A DNA stretch of 64,000 bases from Kribbella aluminosa. GTDB lineage: Bacteria > Actinomycetota > Actinomycetes > Propionibacteriales > Kribbellaceae. The notes under the pieces are model-generated. The model was not told the DNA's origin and made no database searches. It saw only the letters and a program-made list of their open reading frames with translations. Below, in pieces: positions 31,940 to 41,096 of the stretch. Position 1 is the stretch's first letter, and each line of letters opens with the position of its first letter. The position numbers and the translations under genes are program-made. The stretch is taken from contig NZ_JAGINT010000002.1 in the NCBI RefSeq assembly GCF_017876295.1, positions 3,348,001 through 3,412,000 on the forward strand, given 5' to 3'.

Positions 31940-32550
31940 GATCCTGTATCCGTCTCGTTGATGAGGAACCACATCTTCGTGGACTGACCGATGAGCGGCG
32001 CATAGACCATCTGCGCCTGCACTTTATGGCGAGTTCCGTTGGCGGGAATCGCCGGCACAGGTTTGCGAGTCGCCTGATAGCGGAGGGAGGTCTTCGAGGA
32101 GTCCAAGCAAGCGTTGAATCGGACCTCAGGTTGCTCGGCATTGAGTTTCACCGACGCAACTGTCACGGCCTCGAGCCCGGTCCTGCCCGCTTGGTACCAG
32201 CCGCGATCCAGGTTGAATTGCACGCTGCCCAATACCTGGATGAGCCAATTACCGCCGGTGCCGGCGCGTAGGAGATTTTCGCGGGTCGCGACCGGAGGGT
32301 TGTTGAGCGCTACATCAATGGCGAGGTGGGCCGTCAGATAGCGCGCTTTGGCGGCGGCAATTGCAGCCTGTTCGGCTGCAGGCCGGGTGGGGGTGATCGG
32401 TGCTGTCGGTGTCGGCGTGGGAGCCGGGGTGGCGGTGGTTGACGTGGGGGTTGTGTTGGGCCGGCCGGCTTCGGGGGAGCCGTTGCAGGCGGTCAGCAGG
32501 GTGAGGGTGCTGAGCGTGGCTACGGCGGTGAGCAGCGGTCGGCGGGGCAT
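31933..32550 (-). CDS. Lipoprotein of unknown function
   Basis: The 205-residue protein has a signal peptide with lipobox LTAC at about residue 21 and a Pro/Thr-rich linker of about 30 residues. A globular domain of about 140 residues follows, with AKARYLTAHLAIDVALNNPP and TRHKVQAQMVYAPLIG. I recognise no enzyme motif; the overall shape recalls small exported NTF2-like domains. It is the first gene of a pair with the secreted cysteine-rich protein. The pair plus the toxin-antitoxin genes separate recO from uppS, which are usually close neighbours in actinobacteria. Confidence 0.75.
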   Translation of the reverse strand: MPRRPLLTAVATLSTLTLLTACNGSPEAGRPNTTPTSTTATPAPTPTPTAPITPTRPAAEQAAIAAAKARYLTAHLAIDVALNNPPVATRENLLRAGTGGNWLIQVLGSVQFNLDRGWYQAGRTGLEAVTVASVKLNAEQPEVRFNACLDSSKTSLRYQATRKPVPAIPANGTRHKVQAQMVYAPLIGQSTKMWFLINETDTGSC

Positions 32551-32665
32551 TCGGGGGCTCCGTTCTGGGTGGGGTGGGTTAAGGGTTGCATACGGAGGGT
32601 GTTCGGGGGGTGGGGTTGTCCACAGGTTGCAGGTTGCTGCAGGTGGGGGTGGGAGACTGCGGTGT

Positions 32666-33511
32666 ATGTCGCCTATTGGTCGTCGTCGGGGTCGGGGGTT
32701 GGAGTCTCGGGGGGAGCGGAAGGTGGTGGTGGCGCCGGAGTTGCATCCTTCGGGAGCGCGGGTGCCGGAGGTGCCGAAGGAGCTGGTTCCGCGGCATGTG
32801 GCGATCGTGATGGACGGGAACGGGCGGTGGGCCAAGCAGCGGGGGCTGGCGCGGACCGACGGGCATCGGGCGGGGGAGGCTTCGTTGCTCGATGTGATCA
32901 AGGGCGGGATCGAGATCGGCGTGAAGTACATCTCGGCGTACGCGTTCTCCACCGAGAACTGGGCGCGCTCGCCGGAGGAGGTCCGGTTCCTGATGGGGTT
33001 CAACCGGGAGGTCATCCACCGGCGGCGGGACGAGCTGGACGCGATGGGGGTACGAGTGGTGTGGTCGGGGCGCCGGCCGCGGTTGTGGAAGAGCGTGATC
33101 GACGAGCTGGAGTACGCGCAGGAACGGACCAGGGACAACGACACGATCACGCTGCAGTTCTGTGTGAACTACGGCGGCCGGGCGGAGATCGCGGACGCGA
33201 CGCGGTCGATCGCGCGGGAGGTTGCCGAGGGCAAGCTCAAGCCGGACCGGATCACCGAGCAGACGATCGCCCGGCACCTGTACGCGCCGGACATTCCCGA
33301 GGTCGACCTGTTCGTCCGGTCGTCGGGGGAGCAGCGGACCAGCAACTTCCTGGTGTGGCAGCTGGCGTACGCCGAGATGGTGTTCCTGGACACGCTCTGG
33401 CCGGACTTCGACCGGCGGGACCTGTGGCGGGCGATCGAGATCTACGCGCAGCGGGACCGGCGGTACGGCGGCGCGATCCCGAACGAGGTACCGGGTCCGG
33501 GCCGAACCTGA
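32666..33511 (+). CDS. uppS: Isoprenyl transferase (polyprenyl diphosphate synthase)
   Basis: The 281-residue cis-prenyltransferase has the substrate motif HVAIVMDGNGRWAKQRG with its catalytic Asp. SAYAFSTENWARSPEEV follows, then the C-terminal DLFVRSSGEQRTSNFLVWQ with conserved Arg and Ser/Asn. It elongates an allylic diphosphate with isopentenyl diphosphate to make the lipid carrier for cell-wall synthesis at the membrane. ATG 32666 follows a GGGAG-rich stretch and leaves a basic 45-residue N-terminus. Confidence 0.95.
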   Translation: MSPIGRRRGRGLESRGERKVVVAPELHPSGARVPEVPKELVPRHVAIVMDGNGRWAKQRGLARTDGHRAGEASLLDVIKGGIEIGVKYISAYAFSTENWARSPEEVRFLMGFNREVIHRRRDELDAMGVRVVWSGRRPRLWKSVIDELEYAQERTRDNDTITLQFCVNYGGRAEIADATRSIAREVAEGKLKPDRITEQTIARHLYAPDIPEVDLFVRSSGEQRTSNFLVWQLAYAEMVFLDTLWPDFDRRDLWRAIEIYAQRDRRYGGAIPNEVPGPGRT

Positions 33512-33606
33512 GGGCACTCTCAGCCGTCCGGCCGCTGGGAACGGGACTCGCCCCCGAAGCGTCTAGTCTCGTTGCAAGTGTCAACGACATGAACGGGAGA
33601 TGCAGC

Positions 33607-33771
33607 GTGCAGGACCAGCCGACGGACGAGACCCCGCAGCAGATCGTCGAGCGAGAGCTACGGGCCGCACAGGAACAGGTCCGGAGAGTGGCCGCGGAGC
33701 TGCGCGCGGGTCTGGCCGAGGACGACCGCCGCGCGGCCGAAGCGCGGACTGCGACGAAGGACGAGCGCTGA
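33607..33771 (+). CDS. Small coiled-coil-like protein
   Basis: A 54-residue frame starting at GTG 33607, with GGGAG six bases upstream, is almost entirely charged helix (VERELRAAQEQVRRVAAEL, then EDDRRAAEARTATKDER). ATG 33589 in the same frame is an alternative. Its TGA overlaps the next gene's ATG by one base, so it is coupled to the 305-residue protein gene. No family recognised; a partner or chaperone of the larger helical protein is a guess. Confidence 0.65.
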   Translation: MQDQPTDETPQQIVERELRAAQEQVRRVAAELRAGLAEDDRRAAEARTATKDER

Positions 33772-34688
33772 TGGCGACCGAGCTGAGCATCGCGACCCTC
33801 ACCGGCCGGGTAGCGCAGTCGATGAGCCGGGCGCGGGCGACCCTCGACAGCGTTGCCGACTCCCTCCAGAACAAGAACTACGGCCGTATGCTGCAGAGCC
33901 GGCTCGAGGACATCGATACGCTGAACGCCGGCGGCGCCCGGGTCCAGCAGGCCGAGTACGAGTCCGAGGTACAGGGCCGGCTCGCCACCCGCACCCAGGA
34001 CCGTGGCGACATGGATCGCTGGAGCGACGCCGACACCCAGGTCCGGCGTTCGTTCAACTCCGCACAGCAGGATGCCGGGCACCTGATGTCGCGGATCGGT
34101 GCCGCGCAGAGCGAGCTGAACGGCTTCCACGAGGACCTGACCAGGAGCTCGGCCAGCCTCGACCAGGCACTCCGCGACGTGGACACGCTCGAGCAGTTCC
34201 CCGAGTACGGCAAGTCCGAGACGTCCGAGGGGCTGCGTAACCGGCTGACCGATCTCAAGGGCCTGACCACGCGGGCCGACAGCGGGCTGAAGGCCGCCTT
34301 CGACCAGTTGGAAAATGCCCGGACCACGGCGGGCCGGCTCGAGCTGGCCTCGCTGGAGGTCGGCGACGGGCGGCACTCGGCAGCGATCCGAATCGCCGGT
34401 ACGTCGTTGACGAGCGACGTGCGCGGTGCCCGTGACGGACTGTCGGAGGTCCGGGACCACATCGACGCGAACATGACCGACGTCAACGACATGGCGCAGT
34501 ACGGCATCGATGAGGCGGTCCGGACTGCCGAGCTGAAGAACGCTGTCCGGGCCGGGACGAACCCGACGACGGAGGCGGAGCAGGCCGGCGATCACCCGCC
34601 GCAGCAGCAGCCGAGCGGTGCGCAGGATCCGCGGATCCGGTTCATGCAGGGGCACACGCCGGGGTCAGCGCCCGGGCGAGGGGAGTAG
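33771..34688 (+). CDS. All-helical protein of unknown function
   Basis: The 305-residue protein is predicted to be nearly all alpha-helix for its first 260 residues, with heptad-like stretches (RIGAAQSELNGFHEDLTRSS; ARDGLSEVRDHIDANMTDVN) and no cysteine, signal peptide or membrane segment. The last 40 residues are Pro/Gln/Gly-rich and disordered. I recognise no family. Composition resembles structural or secretion-related helical proteins, but no WXG motif is evident. The 3' end overlaps the convergent response-regulator gene by 24 bases. Confidence 0.7.
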   Translation: MATELSIATLTGRVAQSMSRARATLDSVADSLQNKNYGRMLQSRLEDIDTLNAGGARVQQAEYESEVQGRLATRTQDRGDMDRWSDADTQVRRSFNSAQQDAGHLMSRIGAAQSELNGFHEDLTRSSASLDQALRDVDTLEQFPEYGKSETSEGLRNRLTDLKGLTTRADSGLKAAFDQLENARTTAGRLELASLEVGDGRHSAAIRIAGTSLTSDVRGARDGLSEVRDHIDANMTDVNDMAQYGIDEAVRTAELKNAVRAGTNPTTEAEQAGDHPPQQQPSGAQDPRIRFMQGHTPGSAPGRGE

Positions 34689-35306
34689 GCCGCGTTCGAT
34701 TGCTGCGGTGACGGCTCGGGTGCGGTCGTCGACGTCGAGTTTGGCGAAGAGGCGTTGGAGGTGGGTCTTCACCGTCGCTTCGCCGATGAAGAGTTCGCGG
34801 CCGATCTCGGCGTTGCTGAGGCCGCGGGCCACGGCGGCGAGTACTTCGAGTTCGCGGGGTGACGGCTGCGCCGCCGCGGGGGGCGCGGGAGTGCGGAGGC
34901 GGGACATCAGGCGGGCGGCGACCGGCGGCGCGAGGACGGTTTCGCCGCGGGCGGCGGCGCGGATGCCGTTCAGGAGTTCGGCGTGCGGGGTGTCCTTGAG
35001 CAGGTAGCCCGCGGCGCCGGCCTCGACCGCGTGCAGGATGTCGGTGTCGGTGTCGTACGTCGTCAGCACCAGCACGCGCGTCGACGGATGAGAGGACACG
35101 ATCGCCTCGGTAGCCGCCACTCCGTCCATCCGGGGCATCCGCAGGTCCATCAGTACCACGTCCGGTGACGTCGACTCGACGAGCGCCAGCGCCTCGGAAC
35201 CGTCGCCGGCCTCGCCGACCACCGTGATGTCCTCGGTCACCGACAGCATGCCGGACAGTCCGGACCGCACCACCGGGTGGTCGTCGACCACCAGAACCCG
35301 AATCAC
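34665..35306 (-). CDS. NarL-family response regulator
   Basis: This 213-residue regulator has a receiver domain (acidic pair in VLVVDDHPVV, phosphoacceptor Asp in DVVLMDLRMPRMDG, Lys in LLKDTPH). A C-terminal LuxR-type helix-turn-helix follows (SPRELEVLAAVARGLSNAEI). It is coupled to its histidine kinase by a four-base overlap. The kinase and ABC-2 exporter genes upstream in the operon suggest control of that exporter, typically in response to membrane-active compounds. Confidence 0.93.
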   Translation of the reverse strand: MIRVLVVDDHPVVRSGLSGMLSVTEDITVVGEAGDGSEALALVESTSPDVVLMDLRMPRMDGVAATEAIVSSHPSTRVLVLTTYDTDTDILHAVEAGAAGYLLKDTPHAELLNGIRAAARGETVLAPPVAARLMSRLRTPAPPAAAQPSPRELEVLAAVARGLSNAEIGRELFIGEATVKTHLQRLFAKLDVDDRTRAVTAAIERGLLPSPGR

Positions 35307-36619
35307 ACGTCCTCCTGCACAGCTGGGATCAGAACCTGAACTCGCGTGCCGTGGCCGGGAGTACTTTCGATCTGGACGGTACCGCCGGATTCCTCGACCC
35401 GGCCTCGCATCGCGTTCAGGCCGAAGCCGCCGGACGCGACGCCGGGGGAGAAGCCCGAGCCGTCGTCCCGGATCTCGATCCAGACCCGGTTCGACGAGAG
35501 GCCGAGCGTGATCAGGACCTGCGTCGCGGCCGCGTGCTTGCGTACGTTGGCCAGCGCCTCCTGGGCCGATCGCAACAACACGACCTGCTGTGCCTGGGGC
35601 AGCGCCGCGACCTCGTCGTCCGGCAGGTCCAGGGAGACCTGTACGTCGACACCGGTCTCGGCGGCGAACCGCTCCGCCTGCCGCCGCAGTACCTCGGTCA
35701 AGGTTGCCTCCGACAACGCGACCGGGGTGAACGCGGCGACCAGCGCGCGCGCCTCCGCCAGGTTCTCCCGGGCGGTCTGCTCGATCGCGGCGAGGCGTCC
35801 GGCGGGATCACCACCCTGCGAAAGCTCGGCCGCACCCGCCTGCGCGAGCATCACGATGCTCGTCATCCCCTGCGCGAGCGTGTCGTGGATCTCCCGCGCC
35901 ATCCGCTCCCGCTCGGCCATCACACCGGCGCTGTGGTGCGCCTCGGCGAGCTCGTCGCGGGCCGACTCGAGCTGCTCGATCAGCTCCGCGCGTTGCTGAC
36001 TCTGCGTGATCACCTTCTCGATCCAGATCCCGAACAGCAGGCTGACCACCAGACTGACCAGCATCCACGGCAGGATCTGCCAGAACGCGCTCCAGCCCCA
36101 CCCCGCGCTCCACAGCTGCGCTGCACCGACGCCGAGCACCAGCAGCAGGCTCAGCCCGATGCCCTCGCGCAGGTCCTCGCAGAGCAGCCAGATCTGCGCT
36201 GACGCGATGAACATCAGGAACACCGACTGCGGGTAGATCCCGATCAGCGTGATCAGGGAGGCGATCAGCAGCAGCCGATAGGTGTACGACGGGAACGCCC
36301 GGCGGGACCGGATCGCGGGCAGGCCGATGAACTGGTACGCCGCCGCGAGCACCACGACCGTACCGACGTACACCGACTGCCGCACCGCGCCGAGGTGGCC
36401 GAGGAACGAGAGCGCGAGCGTCATCCCGAGCAGCACCCAGAACACGATGTGCCAGCCGACCAGCGCCCGGGTCCAGACGGGCTGCCCGGCGCCACCGCGT
36501 GAGTTCTGCACGGAACCCATCTTCCTCCACACCAGGACCCACACCCGAGGGCCGGTCCAGGCAGGTGTCCCGGGCTCCTCGGCGTCGCCCCGCTCCCGAA
36601 GGCTGAGGAGCCCGTTCAT
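35303..36619 (-). CDS. Membrane sensor histidine kinase (NarL type)
   Basis: The 438-residue kinase has five or six membrane segments between residues about 50 and 195 and a coiled linker (QQRAELIEQLESARDELAEA). The HisKA_3 phosphoacceptor is MAREIHDTLAQG, and the C-terminal ATPase domain has EIRDDGSGFSPG and GFGLNAMRGRV. ATG 36619 overlaps the permease stop (ATGA). A later in-frame ATG near residue 34 (MGSVQNSR) is an alternative. It has little extracellular sequence, so it probably senses within the membrane, perhaps with the exporter. Confidence 0.9.
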   Translation of the reverse strand: MNGLLSLRERGDAEEPGTPAWTGPRVWVLVWRKMGSVQNSRGGAGQPVWTRALVGWHIVFWVLLGMTLALSFLGHLGAVRQSVYVGTVVVLAAAYQFIGLPAIRSRRAFPSYTYRLLLIASLITLIGIYPQSVFLMFIASAQIWLLCEDLREGIGLSLLLVLGVGAAQLWSAGWGWSAFWQILPWMLVSLVVSLLFGIWIEKVITQSQQRAELIEQLESARDELAEAHHSAGVMAERERMAREIHDTLAQGMTSIVMLAQAGAAELSQGGDPAGRLAAIEQTARENLAEARALVAAFTPVALSEATLTEVLRRQAERFAAETGVDVQVSLDLPDDEVAALPQAQQVVLLRSAQEALANVRKHAAATQVLITLGLSSNRVWIEIRDDGSGFSPGVASGGFGLNAMRGRVEESGGTVQIESTPGHGTRVQVLIPAVQEDV

Positions 36620-37428
36620 CAGCCCGCGTCCCGCCGGGTCCAGCGGAACAGCCGCTGGGCGAGGAAGAGGCCGACGACCAGCCAGACGGTGAGCACGATC
36701 GCGCCGGTGCCGAGCTGCCAGGACCCGCCCGGCTCGTTCGCCTGGAAGCCGTCCGGGAGGAACACCGACCGCATGCCCTGCGCCAGCCACTTCAGCGGAA
36801 AGACCGAGGCGACGTCACGCATCCATCCGGGCAGGCTGCTGTAGACGAAGTACACACCGGACATGAACTGCAGCAGCAGGACCACCGGGGTGACCACCGC
36901 GGACGCGGCCCGGCCGGACTTCGGTACGACGGAGAACGCGATCCCGAGCACCGAACCGGACGCCGTACCGAGCACGAAGATCCACAGGAAGTCGAGCCAC
37001 TTGCCCGGCGACGTCGGGATGTGGACGCCGAGCGCCAGGCCGGCGATCACGAGCAGCAGCGCGAACTGCAGGATCGAGGTGATCAGGACCATGCCGATCT
37101 TGCCGATGAAGTACGACTGCGGCGACATCGGCGTACCGCGGAGCCGTTTCAGGACGTCCTGGTCGCGCTCGATCGCGATCGCGATGGCGAGCGACTGGAA
37201 GCTGGTCAGAAAGATGCCGGAGGCAATCATTCCGGGGGTGAAGTAGGTCGCGGCGGTGACGCCGCCGGAGAAGTTGGTGCCGCTGAACACGGCGGAGAAG
37301 ATGCCCAGGAAGATGATCGGGAAGAAGAACGTGAAGATCAGCTGCTCGCGCTCGCGGAAGAACTCCTTCACCTCGATCCCGGTCCGGGACAGCCCGACCT
37401 TGAGCGGGGACGGCAGTGCGGCGCTCAC
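36619..37428 (-). CDS. ABC-2 type transporter permease
   Basis: The 269-residue permease has an N-terminal cytosolic helix, a first TM (LIFTFFFPIIFLGIFSAVF) and the ABC-2 core with about six TMs. The family motif region is PLKWLAQGMRSVFLPDGFQ. It partners with the ATPase encoded immediately upstream (four-base overlap). Such exporters remove lipophilic drugs or peptides, or move lipids. The coupling to a two-component system supports a resistance role (inference). Confidence 0.9.
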   Translation of the reverse strand: MSAALPSPLKVGLSRTGIEVKEFFREREQLIFTFFFPIIFLGIFSAVFSGTNFSGGVTAATYFTPGMIASGIFLTSFQSLAIAIAIERDQDVLKRLRGTPMSPQSYFIGKIGMVLITSILQFALLLVIAGLALGVHIPTSPGKWLDFLWIFVLGTASGSVLGIAFSVVPKSGRAASAVVTPVVLLLQFMSGVYFVYSSLPGWMRDVASVFPLKWLAQGMRSVFLPDGFQANEPGGSWQLGTGAIVLTVWLVVGLFLAQRLFRWTRRDAG

Positions 37429-38303
37429 TTGAGAGCTCCTTCCAGTTCCGGAGCGGCGGCCGCCGACCCGATGAGTTCCAGGTAGATGTCTTCCAGACTC
37501 GGGCGCCGGACCTCCAGCTCGGGCACCTCGCCGCCGTACTCCGCCATCAGCCGCGCGACCTCGGCGGTCGGCTGATCGGTGCGTACTTCGTGCTGACCGT
37601 CCGCGGCCAGCCAGGAGACCCGCGCGGTCCGGGCGCCGCGGCCGCCGAGCGTCTCCGGCGTCGCGACCTCGATCATCCGGCCGTCGGCGATCACGCCGAC
37701 CCGGTCGGCCAGGTGCTCGGCCTCGTCCAGGTAGTGGGTGGTGAGCAGGACCGTGGTGCCCTCGGTGCGGAGCTCCTCGATCAGCGTCCAGAACTGCCGC
37801 CTCGCCTCCGGGTCGAACCCGGTGGTCGGCTCGTCCAGGAACAGCAGTTCCGGGTTGCCGATCACGCCGAGCGCGACGTCCAGCCGGCGGCGCTGGCCGC
37901 CGGACAGGCTGCGGACCCGGGCCTTGCGCTTGTCCTGCAGACCGACCGAGGCGATCACCTGTTCGGGGTCGCGTGGGTTCGGGTAGAAGCCGGCGAAGTG
38001 CGTCACCATCTCGGCGACCGACAGCACCGCCTCGTCCCGGGTCGTCTGCGCGACGATCCCGATCCGGGACCGCCAGACCCGGTCGGCGTGCGCCGGGTCC
38101 GACCCGAGCACGCTGATCTCTCCCTCGTCGGCGTGGCGATACCCCTCCAGAATCTCCACGGTCGTCGTCTTACCGGCCCCGTTCGGGCCGAGCAGGGCGA
38201 ACACCTCGCCCCGGTGGATGTCCAGATCGACACCGTCCACAGCGACCTTGTCCGGATACCGCTTGACCAGGCCGCGCACCCTCACTGCGTTGTCGTTCTC
38301 CAT
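37425..38303 (-). CDS. ABC-2 exporter ATP-binding protein
   Basis: The 292-residue ATPase has Walker A GPNGAGKTTTVE, signature SLSGGQRRRL, Walker B LLFLDEPTTGFD and H-loop TTHYLDEAEHL. The C-terminal domain is the DrrA-like type. It is the first gene of a four-gene operon: ATPase, permease, kinase, regulator. Bases 38304-38535, between this start and divergent mscR, hold no gene and no clear operator. Confidence 0.93.
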   Translation of the reverse strand: MENDNAVRVRGLVKRYPDKVAVDGVDLDIHRGEVFALLGPNGAGKTTTVEILEGYRHADEGEISVLGSDPAHADRVWRSRIGIVAQTTRDEAVLSVAEMVTHFAGFYPNPRDPEQVIASVGLQDKRKARVRSLSGGQRRRLDVALGVIGNPELLFLDEPTTGFDPEARRQFWTLIEELRTEGTTVLLTTHYLDEAEHLADRVGVIADGRMIEVATPETLGGRGARTARVSWLAADGQHEVRTDQPTAEVARLMAEYGGEVPELEVRRPSLEDIYLELIGSAAAAPELEGALK

Positions 38304-38535
38304 GCCTCAACTCTCGCTTGACGCCAACGGTGCGCGGGAGCATCTGCCGACGGACTGCTTGTCCCCCGACCGGTGGACAGAGGTGTACGCAAGAACGGGT
38401 GGTGGTGCTGTCCACCGGGTCAGGTCGGCCGGAGCTCAGGCGTGGCGGGCGGTATGCGTGGACGACTACGTCCAGTCGTTCGGTACACGCCGTGGGGGCT
38501 GACGGGAGTGGGCCGGGGCGGTTAGGTTCGGACGC

Positions 38536-39630
38536 ATGGCTCAGACGGTGCGTGGTGTGGTGGCGGCTGGTAAGGGTGCGCCGGTGTCGATCGAGGAGAT
38601 CACGGTCCCGGACCCTGGTCCCGGTGAGGCGGTCGTGAAGGTGCAGGCCTGCGGGGTCTGCCACACGGACCTGCACTACCGGGAGGGCGGGATCAACGAC
38701 GAGTTCCCGTTCCTGCTCGGGCACGAGGCGGCCGGGATCGTGGAGGCGGTCGGTGACGGTGTGACCGACGTACAGCCGGGTGACTTCGTCGTACTGAACT
38801 GGCGGGCGGTCTGCGGCAACTGTCGCGCCTGCCTGCGCGGCCGGCCCTGGTACTGCTTCAACACGCACAACGCCAAACAGAAGATGACGCTCGCCGACGG
38901 CACCGAGCTGAGCCCGGCGCTCGGCATCGGGGCGTTCGCGGAGAAGACGCTGGTCGCGGCCGGGCAGTGTACGAAGGTGGACCCGGCGGCCAAGCCCGAG
39001 GTGGCGGGTCTGCTCGGCTGCGGTGTGATGGCCGGGCTCGGTGCCGCGCTCAACACCGGCAACGTGGGCCGCGGTGACACGGTCGCGGTGATCGGTGCGG
39101 GCGGAGTCGGTACGGCGGCCGTGGTCGGCGCCCGGCTCGCCGGAGCGGCGAAGGTGATCGCGCTCGACCTCGACGAGCGCAAGCTCGGCACCGCGAAGGA
39201 GCTCGGCGCGACCCACACGATCAACTCGAAGGGCCTCGACCACGACGGCGTCGTCGCGGCGGTGCAGGAGCTGACCGGCGGGTTCGGCGCCGACGTCGTG
39301 ATCGACGCGGTCGGTCGGCCGGAGACCTGGAAGCAGGCGTTCTACGCCCGCGACCTGGCCGGCACCGTCGTACTGGTCGGCGTACCGACGCCCGAGATGC
39401 GGCTCGACATGCCGTTGCTGGACTTCTTCGGCCGCGGCGGCTCACTGAAGTCGAGCTGGTACGGCGACTGCCTGCCGACCCGCGACTTCCCCCTCCTGAT
39501 CGACCTGCACCTGCAGGGCCGGCTGCCGCTGGACCGGTTCGTGTCGGAGACGATCGCGCTGGAGGACGTCGAGGACGCGTTCACGAAGATGCACCACGGC
39601 GACGTACTGCGGTCGGTCGTTGTGTTCTAG
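38536..39630 (+). CDS. mscR: S-(hydroxymethyl)mycothiol dehydrogenase
   Basis: The 364-residue zinc alcohol dehydrogenase has catalytic zinc ligands in CGVCHTDLHY and GHEAAG, a structural zinc site CGNCRACLRGRPWYC and a nucleotide site GAGGVGTAAVVG. The text MAQTVRGVVAAGKGAPV and SLKSSWYGDCLPTRDFP matches the mycothiol-dependent formaldehyde dehydrogenase type. It oxidises the formaldehyde-mycothiol adduct (and S-nitrosomycothiol) with NAD. An MBL gene often follows it in other actinobacteria but is absent here. Its 3' end overlaps the convergent MFS gene by 50 bases. Confidence 0.9.
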   Translation: MAQTVRGVVAAGKGAPVSIEEITVPDPGPGEAVVKVQACGVCHTDLHYREGGINDEFPFLLGHEAAGIVEAVGDGVTDVQPGDFVVLNWRAVCGNCRACLRGRPWYCFNTHNAKQKMTLADGTELSPALGIGAFAEKTLVAAGQCTKVDPAAKPEVAGLLGCGVMAGLGAALNTGNVGRGDTVAVIGAGGVGTAAVVGARLAGAAKVIALDLDERKLGTAKELGATHTINSKGLDHDGVVAAVQELTGGFGADVVIDAVGRPETWKQAFYARDLAGTVVLVGVPTPEMRLDMPLLDFFGRGGSLKSSWYGDCLPTRDFPLLIDLHLQGRLPLDRFVSETIALEDVEDAFTKMHHGDVLRSVVVF

Positions 39631-40960
39631 CGAGGAACCCGGCGGTGACGATCCCGGTCGCCGCCGTCAGCGCGACCGCCACGCTCGTGGTGTGGAACGA
39701 GTGCACTGACAGGTACAGGGTGCCGAAGATCGTGACGCCGCCGACCTGGCTCAGCTGCATCGCGGTGGTGAGGATGCCGCTCGCGTCGGCGGCGCGCGGA
39801 AGCGGTACGTGGACCAGCGCCTGAGTTACGAGCGGGCTCGCCGACAGACCCATGCCCGCGCCGGCCACCACCAGTGCGGGCCACAAGAACGACCCGACGC
39901 CCGCGTAGCCGACGGCGCAGAGCGCGAGCCCTACAGGTACGACGAGGTGCTGCAGCCGCTGAGGGACGGCCCGCCAGAAGTAGCCGACCAGGCCGAAGGT
40001 GACGGCGAACGGGAGCCAGGTGAGACCCGCCCGCATCGGCGATTCGCCGAGCTCGATCTGCAGGTGAAGGGTGAACGCGAACAGGAATCCGCCGAGCGCC
40101 AGCACCGTGCACACCATCGTCAGCAGACCGGCCGGCAGCCCGCGGGCGCGCAGGACCTGGAGGTTGAGCAGCGGGTCGGTCGTACGGCGCTCGAACCGGA
40201 CGAAGACCACCGCGAGCACCACTCCGGCGGCGATGCAGCCGAACGTCCACAGCGGCCACCCGATCTCGTGACCGACCACCGCCGGCAGCACCATCAGCAG
40301 TACGGCGCAGGTCGACAGCGCGAGCCCGGTGAGGTCGAGGCGGCGCGTCGCGGCGGGCCGGTCGTCCGGCACCGATCGCGGTACGAGGATCGCCAGGCAG
40401 ATGCCGACCGGGACGTTGACCAGGAACACCGGGCGCCAGCTCGAGCCGAGGATGTTCGCGCCGACGAGGAGCCCACCCGCGATCAGCCCGGCGACCTGGC
40501 CGGCGGACAGCGTCACGCCGTACGCCGACAACGCCTTGGCGCGGGCCGGTCCGGAGAAATGGGTCTGGATCAGGCTGATGATCTGCGGCACCATGATCGC
40601 CGCGGCGACGCCCTGGACGAAGCGGAACAGCACCAGCGGCAGGATCGCCGGCGCCAGGCCGCAGGCCAGCGACGCGAGCGTGAACAGGATCGCGCCGGTC
40701 AGGTACATCCGGCGGCGGCCGTAGAGATCGCCCAGCCGGGCGCCGGTGATCAGCGTCATCGCGTACGCCACCAGGTAGCCGCCGACGACCAGTTGCAGCC
40801 AGGCGCCGGAGGCGTGGAAGCCGGCGCCGACGGCGGGCATCGCGACGTTCACGATGGAGGTGTCGAGCAGTGCCATGAACTGGCCGAGCAGCAGTACGGC
40901 GAGCATCAGCCCGCGCCGGGTGTCCGCACCCGTGGGGCGGCCGGTGGTTACAGCGGTCAT
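39581..40960 (-). CDS. MFS drug exporter (DHA2, 14-TM type)
   Basis: The 459-residue membrane protein has the DHA2 motifs LLDTSIVNVAMPAVGAGF in the first helix, LGDLYGRRRMYLTGAILF in loop 2-3 and the motif-C-like GQVAGLIAGGLLV. It exports drugs by proton antiport. It is divergent from a sigma factor gene 136 bases away. Tightly packed, its C-terminal 16 codons lie antisense to mscR. Confidence 0.88.
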   Translation of the reverse strand: MTAVTTGRPTGADTRRGLMLAVLLLGQFMALLDTSIVNVAMPAVGAGFHASGAWLQLVVGGYLVAYAMTLITGARLGDLYGRRRMYLTGAILFTLASLACGLAPAILPLVLFRFVQGVAAAIMVPQIISLIQTHFSGPARAKALSAYGVTLSAGQVAGLIAGGLLVGANILGSSWRPVFLVNVPVGICLAILVPRSVPDDRPAATRRLDLTGLALSTCAVLLMVLPAVVGHEIGWPLWTFGCIAAGVVLAVVFVRFERRTTDPLLNLQVLRARGLPAGLLTMVCTVLALGGFLFAFTLHLQIELGESPMRAGLTWLPFAVTFGLVGYFWRAVPQRLQHLVVPVGLALCAVGYAGVGSFLWPALVVAGAGMGLSASPLVTQALVHVPLPRAADASGILTTAMQLSQVGGVTIFGTLYLSVHSFHTTSVAVALTAATGIVTAGFLARTQRPTAVRRRGASS

Positions 40961-41096
40961 CAGGTTTCTCCCTTGTCTGCACAGGACGTGGGTGTATACC
41001 TGGCGGCTCCGCCGGATTCATCGGTGGCGGACCGATGATTTTCACCTCGTGGCGCAGTACGTACTCCCGCAACCGATCTGTGGGAGGCTGACCCCG

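Noticed and set aside
38304..38535. A regulatory or coding element in the gap between the ABC-2 ATPase and mscR
   Set aside because: No palindrome longer than a few bases, no good promoter pair and no frame with a domain could be supported.
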